Positions 48,059 through 56,149 of a stretch of 64,000 bases of DNA are shown here, piece by piece; the first letter of the stretch is position 1; every line of letters begins with the position of its first letter. A program made the position numbers and the translations under genes. The DNA comes from Methylobacter luteus IMV-B-3098. Lineage in GTDB: Bacteria > Pseudomonadota > Gammaproteobacteria > Methylococcales > Methylomonadaceae. Under the pieces are notes generated by a model that saw nothing but the letters and a program-made list of their open reading frames with translations, was not told where the DNA came from and searched no databases. The DNA lies in NCBI RefSeq assembly GCF_000427625.1, contig NZ_KE386569.1:2276888-2340887 (forward strand), written 5' to 3'.

Positions 48059-49378
48059 TTGAAATACGGTTTCTGGCAAACGCTGTCATGGATTATCATT
48101 TACTTGGGGCTAGCGCTGCTGCCGACAGCGCTGGCGATCGGGTTTCAAGTGCCGCCGGCACGGTCATTCCCGGCTGAATTCGGCGCCATGCTAGGCCTGC
48201 TTGCGCTCGGCGTGCTGGCCATGCAGCCGGCCGTCTCAGGGCGCCACCGCTGGTTTGCCGAGGGAGCGGGGATGGATAATGTACTGCAGTTTCATCGTCA
48301 GCTCGGCATCTTCGCCCTGCTGTTAGTGCTGGCTCATCCGGCCGCGATGCTCAGCGCCGATCCAGCCTATCTGGCTTTTCTCGATCCGCGCGCAGACCTG
48401 ATGCGCGCCGCATCGTTGAGCTTCGTCGTTTTCGCGACGCTGGTCTTAGTCACCAGTTCTCTCTTGCGCTTGACATTCGGGCTTTCCTACGAGCGATGGC
48501 GCACCCTCCACGGCGTCTTGTCGCTGCTGATCGTTACAGGCGGACTCGGTCACGCATTGCTGGTAGACAACTATTTCGCGCCGGACTGGAAAAAGTGGGT
48601 CCTGGTGTGCCTGGTCGGATTAGGACTGTTGCTGATTCTTGATTCGCGCCTGCTGCGCCCTTTCAGAATGCTCCGGCGACCGTGGCGGGTAGTTGAAGTC
48701 ATACAAGAACCCGGGGATGCCACGACGTTAGTGTTCGAGGCCGAAGGCCACACCGGCATGAAATTCCGCCCCGGCCAGTTCGCGTGGCTGACGCTCGGCG
48801 ATACGCCATTTTCGCTCCAACAACATCCCTTCTCGATCTGCTCGAGCGCGGTCCGTACCGACAGGCTGGCGATCACCGCCAAGGCGCTCGGCGACTTCAC
48901 CGACGGTCTGAGCGAGGTCAAACCAGGCACCCGTGCCTGGCTGGAAGGGCCTTACGGCGTATTCTTCCATGATGCGGCCAGTTCGCGCGGCGCGGTCTTC
49001 ATCGCCGGCGGCGTCGGCATCACGCCCATCATCAGCATGCTGCGCACCTACCGCGATCTGGGCAGCGATTTTCCGTTATGCCTGATTTACGCCAACTCGG
49101 ACGCCGATTCGATCCTGTTCCGCGCCGAACTGGACGAAATAGCCGCCAAGCTGCCGCTGACTTTGGTATATGTCCTGACGAAGCCACCGGAAGACTGGCA
49201 CGGAGAGACCGGCTACGTCGATGCGGATTTACTCGACCGCTATCTGCCCGAGGACAACGGCGTGATCGAGTACTTTCTGTGCGGCCCGCCGCCTATGATG
49301 GACAGCGTCGAGCCGGTCCTGATCGCTCGCGGAGCCGCCCTCAACCGGGTTTATTCGGAACGTTTCAATCTAGTCTAA
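48059..49378 (+). CDS. Membrane flavocytochrome reductase (ferric-reductase-like, FAD/NAD(P)H)
   Basis: 439 residues from a TTG start at 48059 preceded by GAGG. The N-terminal half has about six membrane helices with paired histidines suited to heme b ligation (QFHRQLGIFALLLVLAHPAA; WRTLHGVLSLLIVTGGLGHAL). The C-terminal half is a ferredoxin-reductase fold: FRPGQFAWL and HPFSICSS for FAD, GGVGITPIISMLR for NAD(P), and EYFLCGPPPMMDSV at the end. Members move electrons from NAD(P)H across the membrane to ferric iron or other acceptors. It is followed 11 bp later by a DUF21 protein gene. Confidence 0.87.
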   Translation: MKYGFWQTLSWIIIYLGLALLPTALAIGFQVPPARSFPAEFGAMLGLLALGVLAMQPAVSGRHRWFAEGAGMDNVLQFHRQLGIFALLLVLAHPAAMLSADPAYLAFLDPRADLMRAASLSFVVFATLVLVTSSLLRLTFGLSYERWRTLHGVLSLLIVTGGLGHALLVDNYFAPDWKKWVLVCLVGLGLLLILDSRLLRPFRMLRRPWRVVEVIQEPGDATTLVFEAEGHTGMKFRPGQFAWLTLGDTPFSLQQHPFSICSSAVRTDRLAITAKALGDFTDGLSEVKPGTRAWLEGPYGVFFHDAASSRGAVFIAGGVGITPIISMLRTYRDLGSDFPLCLIYANSDADSILFRAELDEIAAKLPLTLVYVLTKPPEDWHGETGYVDADLLDRYLPEDNGVIEYFLCGPPPMMDSVEPVLIARGAALNRVYSERFNLV

Positions 49379-49389
49379 AGGAGACGCCA

Positions 49390-50595
49390 ATGCTCCATGT
49401 CCATGCCCGCCACTCCGGCACTGTCACCTCCGCCCTGTTGGTCATCATTGCGCTGGCGTTGGCCGTGTTGCGTATCGGCGGAGTCGATCCTGGCGAATGG
49501 TCAGCTATTTTGGCCGGCTGGCGCGAGGCTCTCGGCGATGTTCAGCCCGCTGAAGAATGGCCTATGGACCAGCTACCAATCTGGGCCGGCATTCTCATCT
49601 GCCTGTCTCAATCGGCGGCACTGTCGGGCCTGAATCTGGCGGTCTTCAGCTTGAGCCGCCTGCATCTCGAGACCATCGCCGAAAATGGCGACCGGAACGC
49701 CCGGCGGGTTTTGGCCCTGCGCCGGAATTCCAATTTCACCCTCACCGCCATTTTGTGGAGCAACGTCTCCGTCAATGTGGTGATAACCTTATTGGCCGAT
49801 TCGGTGCTGGCCGGTTTGTCGGCGTTTTTCTTTTCCACGGTGGTGATCACGCTGTTTGGCGAGATCGTCCCTCAAGCTTATTTTTCACATCACGCGCTGC
49901 GCGTGGCGGGTTCGCTCATGCCTTTGTTGCGCTTCTATCAGGTGCTGCTGTGGCCGCTGGCCTGGCCGTCGGGAAAACTGCTCGATGCCTGGATCGGCCC
50001 GGAAGGCATACCCTGGCTGCGGGAGCGTGAACTGCATCATCTGCTTGAGCATCATGCGCGAGAAAACGATACCGAGATCGGCCGGACCGAGGCCATCGGC
50101 GCCATCAATTTTCTGATGCTCGATGACATCCCGGTCGGCGAGGAAGGTGAGCCGCTGGATCCGCGCAGCGTTATTCGCCTGCCGTTTCGGGGCGGTCGCC
50201 CCGTATTCCCAAAATTGCAGCGCAGCGCGGAAGACCCCTTCCTGAGCGAAATAGCCGCCTCCGGCAAAAAATGGGTCGTGCTGGTGGACGATCGCAACGC
50301 ACCTCGCCGTATAATAAACGCTCCAATGTTTCTGCGCGCCGCGCTGTTCGGAGAAACGCCATTTGATCCGCAAACACTCTGCCATTTTCCGCTGGTGGTA
50401 TCCGATCCGGCCCAGCCGCTCGGCCATGTACTGCACCGGCTTACCGTGCGGTCGGAAAAGCCCGGGGATGACGTCATCGACGAAGATCTGATCCTGGTCT
50501 GGGAGGAGGCTCAACGCCGCATCATTACCGGTTCGGACCTGCTCGGGCGCTTGTTACGCAAAATCGCCCCTCACGCCGCGCCGTTAACGCCTTAA
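49390..50595 (+). CDS. DUF21/CNNM-type membrane protein (CorC/HlyC-like)
   Basis: 401 residues from the ATG at 49390, preceded by AAAGGAGAC. After a hydrophobic N-terminus (ALLVIIALALAVLRIGGV) come the DUF21 helices, with SQSAALSGLNLAVFSLSRLHL, LRRNSNFTLTAILWSNVSVNV and FFSTVVITLFGEIVPQAYF, the last being the diagnostic GEIxPQ/K motif. A cytoplasmic region with a weak CBS-like pair (INFLMLDDIPV; FPLVVSDPAQPLGHVLHRL) follows. CNNM/CorC proteins are linked to magnesium or other divalent-cation export. A longer upstream frame overlaps the reductase gene and was rejected. Confidence 0.83.
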   Translation: MLHVHARHSGTVTSALLVIIALALAVLRIGGVDPGEWSAILAGWREALGDVQPAEEWPMDQLPIWAGILICLSQSAALSGLNLAVFSLSRLHLETIAENGDRNARRVLALRRNSNFTLTAILWSNVSVNVVITLLADSVLAGLSAFFFSTVVITLFGEIVPQAYFSHHALRVAGSLMPLLRFYQVLLWPLAWPSGKLLDAWIGPEGIPWLRERELHHLLEHHARENDTEIGRTEAIGAINFLMLDDIPVGEEGEPLDPRSVIRLPFRGGRPVFPKLQRSAEDPFLSEIAASGKKWVVLVDDRNAPRRIINAPMFLRAALFGETPFDPQTLCHFPLVVSDPAQPLGHVLHRLTVRSEKPGDDVIDEDLILVWEEAQRRIITGSDLLGRLLRKIAPHAAPLTP

Positions 50596-50752
50596 CGGGC
50601 AGCGATTCGGGTGCGAACAAACACTTTTCCAACCTGTGATGGACTCAGGTTAGCCGCCCATGCCGGTTTTTCGCCAAGACTCCGCACAGCTGCTAACTGA
50701 TCGGCATCGAAGCCAACGGTCTTCTTTCCTCAGATACAGTATCTTGCGAAAA

Positions 50753-51177
50753 TCATCTCAGAACCCGGATTGAACCGAGCATGCCGGTCTCAACCGTAAC
50801 GCTCAGACGCGTTATCTTATCGACGCGAATCGCATTCTGGGGTTGTGACGGATCGATATTGAACTCATCCCCTTCCCGTACCATAAAGGTACCCCCCCCT
50901 CCACCTCAAGCAAAGCGATAAAATTGCCTTCCTCCTGATTCAGCAAGCCCCGCAGCTTCATTTTAGGAATTCCGCCATTTTCCGCAGAAGGCACGAAACC
51001 ATACGTACTGCCCGCCATCCCGGACTGCGCCCCGACCGTTTCATACATCAGCGCGCTGGGCGTGAACGGATCACGAACCCATTGCTGCGCCGGATAAGCG
51101 GGCTGATTCGGATGGACAGCGGACGGCTGGGCTTCCGCCGCGCCGTTTACAAAGAAAAGCGAGGCCCCAATGACACG
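50753..51177 (-). pseudogene. PilP-like secreted protein gene with G-run frameshift and no start
   Basis: The minus strand encodes a signal-peptide-like segment (RVIGASLFFVNGAAEA), then QWVRDPFTPSALMYETVG and GGIPKMKLRGLLNQEEGNFIALLEVEGG. At a run of eight G (plus strand 50891-50899) the frame shifts by one base; in the next frame it continues GTFMVREGDEFNIDPSQP and RLSVTVETGMLGSIRVLR, ending at 50753. The combined protein resembles PilP-type pilus-assembly lipoproteins (MKLRGxL, VREGDE, RLSVxVE). A TAG lies just before the first codon and no start is seen, so it appears inactive unless the run is a sequencing error. Confidence 0.65.
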
Positions 51178-51233
51178 CTATAAATAAAATGTATTTTCCG
51201 CACTTATCTTTATCCTGATTCTACATCGCAAAT

Positions 51234-51266
51234 GTCGGGTTACGGCCAAAGCCTAACCCGACCTAC
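51234..51266. repeat. REP with GTCGGGTTA stem
   Basis: GTCGGGTTA and TAACCCGAC pair perfectly, with a further GGC/GCC inside, followed by CTAC. It lies just after the tonB gene on the operon strand and may serve as the transcript end. Confidence 0.75.
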
Positions 51267-51298
51267 ATGCTAAAGGTCAACCTCTGTCATGCAGCGGT

Positions 51299-52105
51299 TC
51301 AGTGCGGCTTTTTGAGCCGAAACCTGACTGTCTGATCCGCCTGCTGTTCGACGGCCCGGCCTTCCCTGAAGGCAGGCTTGAAGCGCCATTGCCGGATCGC
51401 TTCGAGCGCGGCCCGATCGAATACGCCCTTGGGGCTGGCGTCAACGACCCGGGCCTTGCTGACGGTACCTGTCGGGGATACAGTAATTTCGAGCCGTACC
51501 CAGCCTTCGATGCCCCGCGCCTCGGCTCTGGACGGATAACGCGGCGGCACGCGGTGCAGCACGACCAGATTCCGGCCGCCCGACCCGTTTCCGCCGCCAC
51601 CGCCGGAAGCTTCCCTGCCATCATCGGACGCGGGCTTTTTTTCCCCGTGCCATTGCGATGGCGGCGCCGTCAGGCGTGAGTCCGACCCCGGCACAGGGGC
51701 GAACGGGGTGCCCGTGCCCTGCTCGGGGACGTCAATCCGGGGCCGGGCGGGCGGCGCTGCCGACTTGGTTTTCCCAGGTTTTTTGGGCGCGCCGGGGCGG
51801 CGCGTCCGTCCTGCCGAAGCCTTGGCGGGCCCGGATGCCGGGCTACCGGACTTGGGCCGCAGGTCCTTCGCATCCTTGACTGTTGCTTTGGGCGCGACGG
51901 GCTTGGGTTCTTCGGGCTTGGGCGCGACGCGGATGAAATCGATCGGCTGCGGGTTCGGAGCGGAAGCCTGCTGGCTTTCCCGCCGGCTGATCAAGAAGCC
52001 GATCATCAGCAGCAGGGCCAGATTGATAACCACAGCTGCAGCAAAAGCCCCGGCTAGGATGCGGACCGAATGGTTCGGCCTACCGGCCTCCTCCGTGTTG
52101 TTCAC
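51299..52105 (-). CDS. tonB: TonB-family energy transducer
   Basis: 268 residues. One N-terminal membrane helix (ILAGAFAAAVVINLALLLMIGFLI) precedes a proline/lysine-rich spacer (PKPEEPKPVAPKATV...) and a glycine-rich linker; the C-terminal TonB domain reads PPRYPSRAEARGIEGWVRLE, TGTVSKARVVDASPKGVFD and AALEAIRQWRFKPA. TonB carries proton-motive energy from ExbB/ExbD to outer-membrane receptors. It overlaps exbD by ATGA and is the last gene of the operon. No receptor gene is adjacent. Confidence 0.92.
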   Translation of the reverse strand: MNNTEEAGRPNHSVRILAGAFAAAVVINLALLLMIGFLISRRESQQASAPNPQPIDFIRVAPKPEEPKPVAPKATVKDAKDLRPKSGSPASGPAKASAGRTRRPGAPKKPGKTKSAAPPARPRIDVPEQGTGTPFAPVPGSDSRLTAPPSQWHGEKKPASDDGREASGGGGGNGSGGRNLVVLHRVPPRYPSRAEARGIEGWVRLEITVSPTGTVSKARVVDASPKGVFDRAALEAIRQWRFKPAFREGRAVEQQADQTVRFRLKKPH

Positions 52106-52536
52106 GGCGGGTCCGAGGCCGTGCTGGCCGCTACTGAGATGTTCGTGAAACCGGCCAGACGCAGTTGGTCCATCACCTTGACCAGCAGTCCAGTACTGGC
52201 CTGGGTATCGGCTAGAATAATAGCTGACCGGGTCGGGCCTGCCAGGCCCAGTTGCTCAATGCGGGCGCGCAGCAGGCGAATATCCACGGCGGCATTGTTC
52301 AGCCAAATCTGCTCGTCCGCGGCGATCGTGACGACCACTTCGGCATTCTGCGCGGGCGTGGCCGTCGCGGCTTTCGGACGCCGCACCGCCACCGTCGATT
52401 CGTGGATAAAGGAGGTCGTCACCAGGAAAAATATCAGCAGGATGAACACCATGTCGATGAGCGGCGTCAGGTTGATCGCATCGGAGCTGTCTTCTTCGCC
52501 ATCGAGGCGGCGGTTGAATAGGCTCCGTCTTTTCAT
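52102..52536 (-). CDS. exbD: ExbD-family biopolymer transport protein
   Basis: 144 residues. A short cytoplasmic N-terminus leads to a single helix INLTPLIDMVFILLIFFLV with the proton-carrying Asp at residue 28, followed by a periplasmic domain (VVVTIAADEQIWLNNAAVD; ADTQASTGLLVKVMDQLRLAG). It forms the proton channel with the ExbB-like proteins encoded upstream. ATGA overlaps join it to both neighbours. Confidence 0.93.
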   Translation of the reverse strand: MKRRSLFNRRLDGEEDSSDAINLTPLIDMVFILLIFFLVTTSFIHESTVAVRRPKAATATPAQNAEVVVTIAADEQIWLNNAAVDIRLLRARIEQLGLAGPTRSAIILADTQASTGLLVKVMDQLRLAGFTNISVAASTASDPP

Positions 52537-53057
52537 GACCGCCTCAGGTACTCGGCAAAGCGACGCTGTCCGGCCCGCGCGCGCCGGTTGAGATCATAGC
52601 CCACGCCCACGCCGAATAGCCCCATCACCAGCCCCGCCAAAGTGGTGATCAAGGCCTGCGAAACGCCGTGTGCGACGATACGCGTTTCGGCGCTCCCGAA
52701 TATGCGGATCAGATCGAAGGTTGCGACGATGCCGGTTACCGTGCCCAGCAAACCCAGCATCGGCAAAATGCCGGAGAGGGTCTTGATCAGGCGCAGATGA
52801 CGGCGCAGCGCCAGGGCCATTTCAGCCTGTTTGATCTCCATTTCGGCATAAGAGCGCAGGACCGGCACGCCGCGTTTGACAAGCGCCGGAAAGTTATGGA
52901 GCAAAAACCAGTAGCGTTCCAGAATCAGCATCCACAGCCATACGGAGACGGCTACCAACGGCCACATCACCGGCCCGCCCAGCGCCATCAGCTCCTCGAT
53001 GTGCTGCTCGGACTGTTGCAGGAAGATCATGAAGGCCTCGAAGGTTCGCCCATTCAT
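52533..53057 (-). CDS. exbB: ExbB-family proton channel protein (ExbB2-like)
   Basis: 174 residues with three membrane helices; the signature MotA/TolQ/ExbB motif is LPMLGLLGTVTGIVATF, followed by SQALITTLAGLVMGLFGVGVGYDL. It is the short ExbB form typical of TonB2 systems that also have a long TtpC-like partner, which here is the gene immediately upstream. ATGA overlaps connect the genes. Confidence 0.92.
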   Translation of the reverse strand: MNGRTFEAFMIFLQQSEQHIEELMALGGPVMWPLVAVSVWLWMLILERYWFLLHNFPALVKRGVPVLRSYAEMEIKQAEMALALRRHLRLIKTLSGILPMLGLLGTVTGIVATFDLIRIFGSAETRIVAHGVSQALITTLAGLVMGLFGVGVGYDLNRRARAGQRRFAEYLRRS

Positions 53058-54880
53058 CTTTCATCATCCTTCCGGTTTACCAGAACTTTGCGGGGACTTT
53101 CCGCCATCATGGCCGCATGCCGACGCTCGAACCGTTGCGCCAGTGTGGCGGCGACATGCGCCTCCAGCAGACTGCCCAGCGACTGGCTCTTGCTGGCCAG
53201 CAGACTGTGCAAGAGCAGAATCGGAATGGCGGTCACCAGCCCCTCGACGGTGGTGACCAGCGCTTCCGAAATGCCGCCCGACATCAGTTTCGGGTCACCC
53301 GAGCCATGCAGGGCGATCGCCTGGAAGGTTTTGATCATGCCGGTCACTGTGCCGAGCAGGCCCAGCATAGGCGCAATGGCGGCCACCAGTTTCAGGAAGG
53401 CCAGCGCCCGCCCCAGATGGGTCTGCTCGCCGGTCAAGGCTTCCTCGACGGTCAGGTAGAGCGCCTCCTCGTCGTTCATCGTGGTGCCGTCAAGCCGGGC
53501 GAGCACGCGCCCCAGCGGATTGTCCAGCCGGAACTCGGATGACTGCAGCTGTCTGCGCATGCGTTTTTCGGCCAGGGTCAGCTCCACATAGCGGTAGCCG
53601 CTGAGCGCATAGGCAAACGCAGCCAGCGCCAGGATCAGATAGCCGACCACGCCGCCCTGGTCGATGCGCTCGCGCAGATTTGGGACCTGCACCAATAACT
53701 GCAGGGTCTGGCCTGCGGAGGGGTCGATTGCCACAGGCGCCAGCGCGTCCGGATCCGTCTTCGGAAAATCCAGCGCCAGATCAAGCAGGTGTGAGGCCGG
53801 CTGCCGAGGCAGTTCGGTCAGCCTGTCCACTTCGGGCGCATACACCAGATAACGCCCATCGGCGATAAAGCTGAAGCTGCCGAGCCGCAGCACTTCTTTC
53901 TCGGCCGCCTGTCCGTTGGGAGCGTAAACCGGAGCCCGGAAGGTCGAGATGCGTCCTGAGACGTCGAGCTGCGCCTTAAGGCTGGCGAACAGCTGTGCCA
54001 GCTCGTCTGTGACAGGGATATGGCGGTCATCGGCGAGCCGGCTGATCAGTTTCCGTTGGCTATCGGCGTCACCCGTTGGCAAAGACTGCTGGTAATAGGG
54101 TTTGAGCTGCGCCGCGCTTTCTCTGATGTTCATGAATAAGCCCTCTTTGGCCGCCAGTGCTGCCGTCAATCGGGCATCCGCCGCCGCTGACGAGTCTGGC
54201 GCCAGTTTTCCGTTTCCGGCCTTTGCCGGTGAGGCAGGAACGATCTGGTCGGCCTGAGCAGTCATGCCAGGCTTGCTGCCAGGAAGCGGCAAGACGATCA
54301 ATTGGGGCGGATCCAGTTTGCGGGCCGTGCGCAGCCCCTGGGTGATGGCTTCGTTTTCCTCCCCGGAAAGCCGCCGCCATTGCTGCGGGCCGTCGAGCCA
54401 GATGCCCGATTCGTAGCCGTCCAGCGTCTGGTAATAGAGCGCGAGACGGCCGATGCTGAGAAAGTCCACCAGGCGTTCCTCTTGGCCGATCCGGAGCATG
54501 TCCCGATAAGCCTCGACGGTCTTCGCGTAATCGAGCTCGACCCGGTAAGCTTCCATGACGCGCCGAAACTGCTCTGCCAAATCTGTATCAGCATTGCGCA
54601 GCAGCTTTTCCAGCCGTTCGATGCGTGCGCGGCGCTCCTTGATCAGGAACGGTGGGGCGGTATCAATACTCTGCCTCAAGGCCGAAACGGCGCTATTGAG
54701 GAGGTTGTGAAGCTGCGAGTCAAGCTGGTTGAGGGTTTCAAGCAGATGCGTTTTATCAGCGGCATCCGCGGACGGCATCGCCGGCTGTCTGATGCCCTGG
54801 CTGTCGGCATGCGGGGGCGGCGCTGCATGAACCAGCAGCGGAGTGAAGGCCAGCATAAAGGCGGCAAGGACTGACCGCAT
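53054..54880 (-). CDS. DUF3450-TtpC fusion (long MotA/TolQ/ExbB protein)
   Basis: 608 residues from the ATG at 54880, chosen for the signal peptide MRSVLAAFMLAFTPLLVHA; an ATG at 54898 would add six residues. The periplasmic N-terminus is a coiled coil (LETLNQLDSQLHNLLNSAV; RRARIERLEKLLRNADTDL) ending in FLSIGRLALYYQTLDGYESGIW, the DUF3450 signature. A second periplasmic region follows (LFASLKAQLDVSGRISTFRAP; RLGSFSFIADGRYLVY), then three helices with APMLGLLGTVTGMIKTF and SEALVTTVEGLVTAIPILLLHSLL. In Vibrio TonB2 operons DUF3450 and TtpC are separate proteins; here they are one chain. It opens the four-gene TonB operon. Confidence 0.87.
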   Translation of the reverse strand: MRSVLAAFMLAFTPLLVHAAPPPHADSQGIRQPAMPSADAADKTHLLETLNQLDSQLHNLLNSAVSALRQSIDTAPPFLIKERRARIERLEKLLRNADTDLAEQFRRVMEAYRVELDYAKTVEAYRDMLRIGQEERLVDFLSIGRLALYYQTLDGYESGIWLDGPQQWRRLSGEENEAITQGLRTARKLDPPQLIVLPLPGSKPGMTAQADQIVPASPAKAGNGKLAPDSSAAADARLTAALAAKEGLFMNIRESAAQLKPYYQQSLPTGDADSQRKLISRLADDRHIPVTDELAQLFASLKAQLDVSGRISTFRAPVYAPNGQAAEKEVLRLGSFSFIADGRYLVYAPEVDRLTELPRQPASHLLDLALDFPKTDPDALAPVAIDPSAGQTLQLLVQVPNLRERIDQGGVVGYLILALAAFAYALSGYRYVELTLAEKRMRRQLQSSEFRLDNPLGRVLARLDGTTMNDEEALYLTVEEALTGEQTHLGRALAFLKLVAAIAPMLGLLGTVTGMIKTFQAIALHGSGDPKLMSGGISEALVTTVEGLVTAIPILLLHSLLASKSQSLGSLLEAHVAATLAQRFERRHAAMMAESPRKVLVNRKDDER

Positions 54881-55311
54881 TTGGCAGTGAAGAAACATAA
54901 CAAGCATTAGGTAGGCGAATATGTCTCGGCTTGGATGTCGAATTGATGAAAATAATCGCATTGCACTGATAAGGCAATGGGAAAAGCGCCTGAAAGCGAC
55001 AATATTCCTACATGTGTTATCAGTAATAAGCATATTTCAGAACAAACCGAAATTAACAGTTAAAATCTGTTCATTAACTGATTTGAATCGGGTTCTGTAT
55101 AGATGCGAATAAATTCGTGTCGTTGCAGGGTATGGTGATCTATTGGCCGTGCTGGCAGACAGATAAATTTACCCGTATGTGGCATCGTGTTTTACTGTCA
55201 TTGAAGCTATTGCGGGAGAGGTTGTTGCGCCTCTCCCGGGGTTGACTGTCCATCGGCTTAGATCGTGACAGCCGATCCGTTTGCCTATGCTTGGCGTTAA
55301 ATCTGAAAGGC
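54881..55311. other. Intergenic region upstream of the TonB operon
   Basis: AT-rich, with no protein-like frame. It should contain the promoter of the TonB operon (minus strand). No clear Fur-box-like palindrome was found by eye. A degenerate ATGCGAATAAATTCG piece near 55103 may be a decayed REP. Confidence 0.45.
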
Positions 55312-55842
55312 TTACTTTTCCAGCTTTCGCTTAAGGCCGCTCAGGCCGTTTTTGAAAAACTCGTTCATCGCCTTGACAGCCGCTTCGTCATTAAGTTTTT
55401 CGGGCGGCGTATTGCCGGTATCGCCGCGGTAGAAGCGGCTTTTCAAGGTGACCACGCTACTGTCGGCCGTTTCCCCGGCAGCTACCTGGATCCCGATGGA
55501 GTAGGAACTGGTCGGAAACGCCTGAACATTTTCGGTTTTAAGGCGATAGCTGTATTCGTGATCATTGTCGCTGTAGAAATCCAGTTCTTCCACTAGCTGG
55601 CCGCCGTTTTGCAGTGTAATTGTACGCCTGCCGCCGGACTCATGCCTGTCGTCGCCTGTGCTTTCCTTGACGTCAGGATGCCAGCCCGAGATGCCGTCAA
55701 ATTGTTTTATGGCATTCCAGACCGTATCGACCGAGGCATTGATGACTATGCTCTCTTTAGCTTTTTGCGGTGTCGGGCCATGGGCTAGGGACAATACAGG
55801 AAATAACAGAAAAGCGATTAATGCTGCGGGTGTAAACTTCAT
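55312..55842 (-). CDS. mxaD: MxaD-like SRPBCC-family periplasmic protein
   Basis: 176 residues from the ATG at 55842 with a signal peptide (AALIAFLLFPVLSLA). The mature protein begins HGPTPQKAKESIVINASVDTVWNAIKQFDGISGWHP and continues TLQNGGQLVEELDFYS and SSYSIGIQVAAGETA, the START/polyketide-cyclase (SRPBCC) pattern of MxaD. MxaD is a periplasmic protein proposed to aid the interaction of methanol dehydrogenase with cytochrome cL. Here it lies about 9 kb from the main operon. An ATG at 55872 would extend the protein by ten residues. A 14-bp inverted repeat covers the start. Confidence 0.8.
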   Translation of the reverse strand: MKFTPAALIAFLLFPVLSLAHGPTPQKAKESIVINASVDTVWNAIKQFDGISGWHPDVKESTGDDRHESGGRRTITLQNGGQLVEELDFYSDNDHEYSYRLKTENVQAFPTSSYSIGIQVAAGETADSSVVTLKSRFYRGDTGNTPPEKLNDEAAVKAMNEFFKNGLSGLKRKLEK

Positions 55843-55882
55843 ATCAATACTATGCTTTGTTAAAAATGGCATAGTATTGATA
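55842..55882. promoter_or_regulatory. 14-bp perfect inverted repeat over the mxaD-like start
   Basis: TATCAATACTATGC (55842-55855) and GCATAGTATTGATA (55869-55882) are perfect inverted repeats with a 13-nt spacer. The left arm ends on the T of the start codon on the minus strand. It could be an operator, an RNA hairpin hiding the start, or the ends of a lost element. Confidence 0.6.
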
Positions 55883-55948
55883 AATTCAATTGAAAAGCAT
55901 CGGGCAAATTTCCTGATATCAATGGGGATAATTCCTTATCTCATCAGA

Positions 55949-56090
55949 TCAGCCTTTCATGACATCCAGCACCATGGCGATATGCGCCAACTCTGCCGTT
56001 GTCGATACCTTGAGCTTGCTTTTGATCAGTGTGCCGTGATTGGCCACGGTTTTAAAGCCCAAACATAGCTCATCGGAGATTTTATGCAGG
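55949..56090 (-). pseudogene. Truncated MxaB-like response regulator (C-terminal HTH only)
   Basis: The minus strand from 56090 reads LHKISDELCLGFKTVANHG, then TLIKSKLKVSTTAELAHIAM, and stops at 55949. Compared with the MxaB-like regulator at 46542 (AEKLCLSYKTVCNHG, AIKEKLGVTTIAEM), this is the same helix-turn-helix subfamily. The receiver and the rest of the upstream gene are gone; the fragment ends where a transposase fragment begins. Confidence 0.7.
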
Positions 56091-56149
56091 GTCCGTGCTG
56101 GTGATCGATGAAACCGGCTTTATCAAGAAAGGCCGGGATTCGGGCAGCG
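56091..56149 (+). pseudogene. Transposase fragment (IS701/IS4-like catalytic motif)
   Basis: In one frame the plus strand reads VLVIDETGFIKKGRDSGSG and then a stop. IDETGFxKKG is the first catalytic-Asp motif of IS701-type transposases. Only about 20 codons survive. It abuts the truncated regulator, so an insertion-deletion event probably destroyed that gene. Confidence 0.6.
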
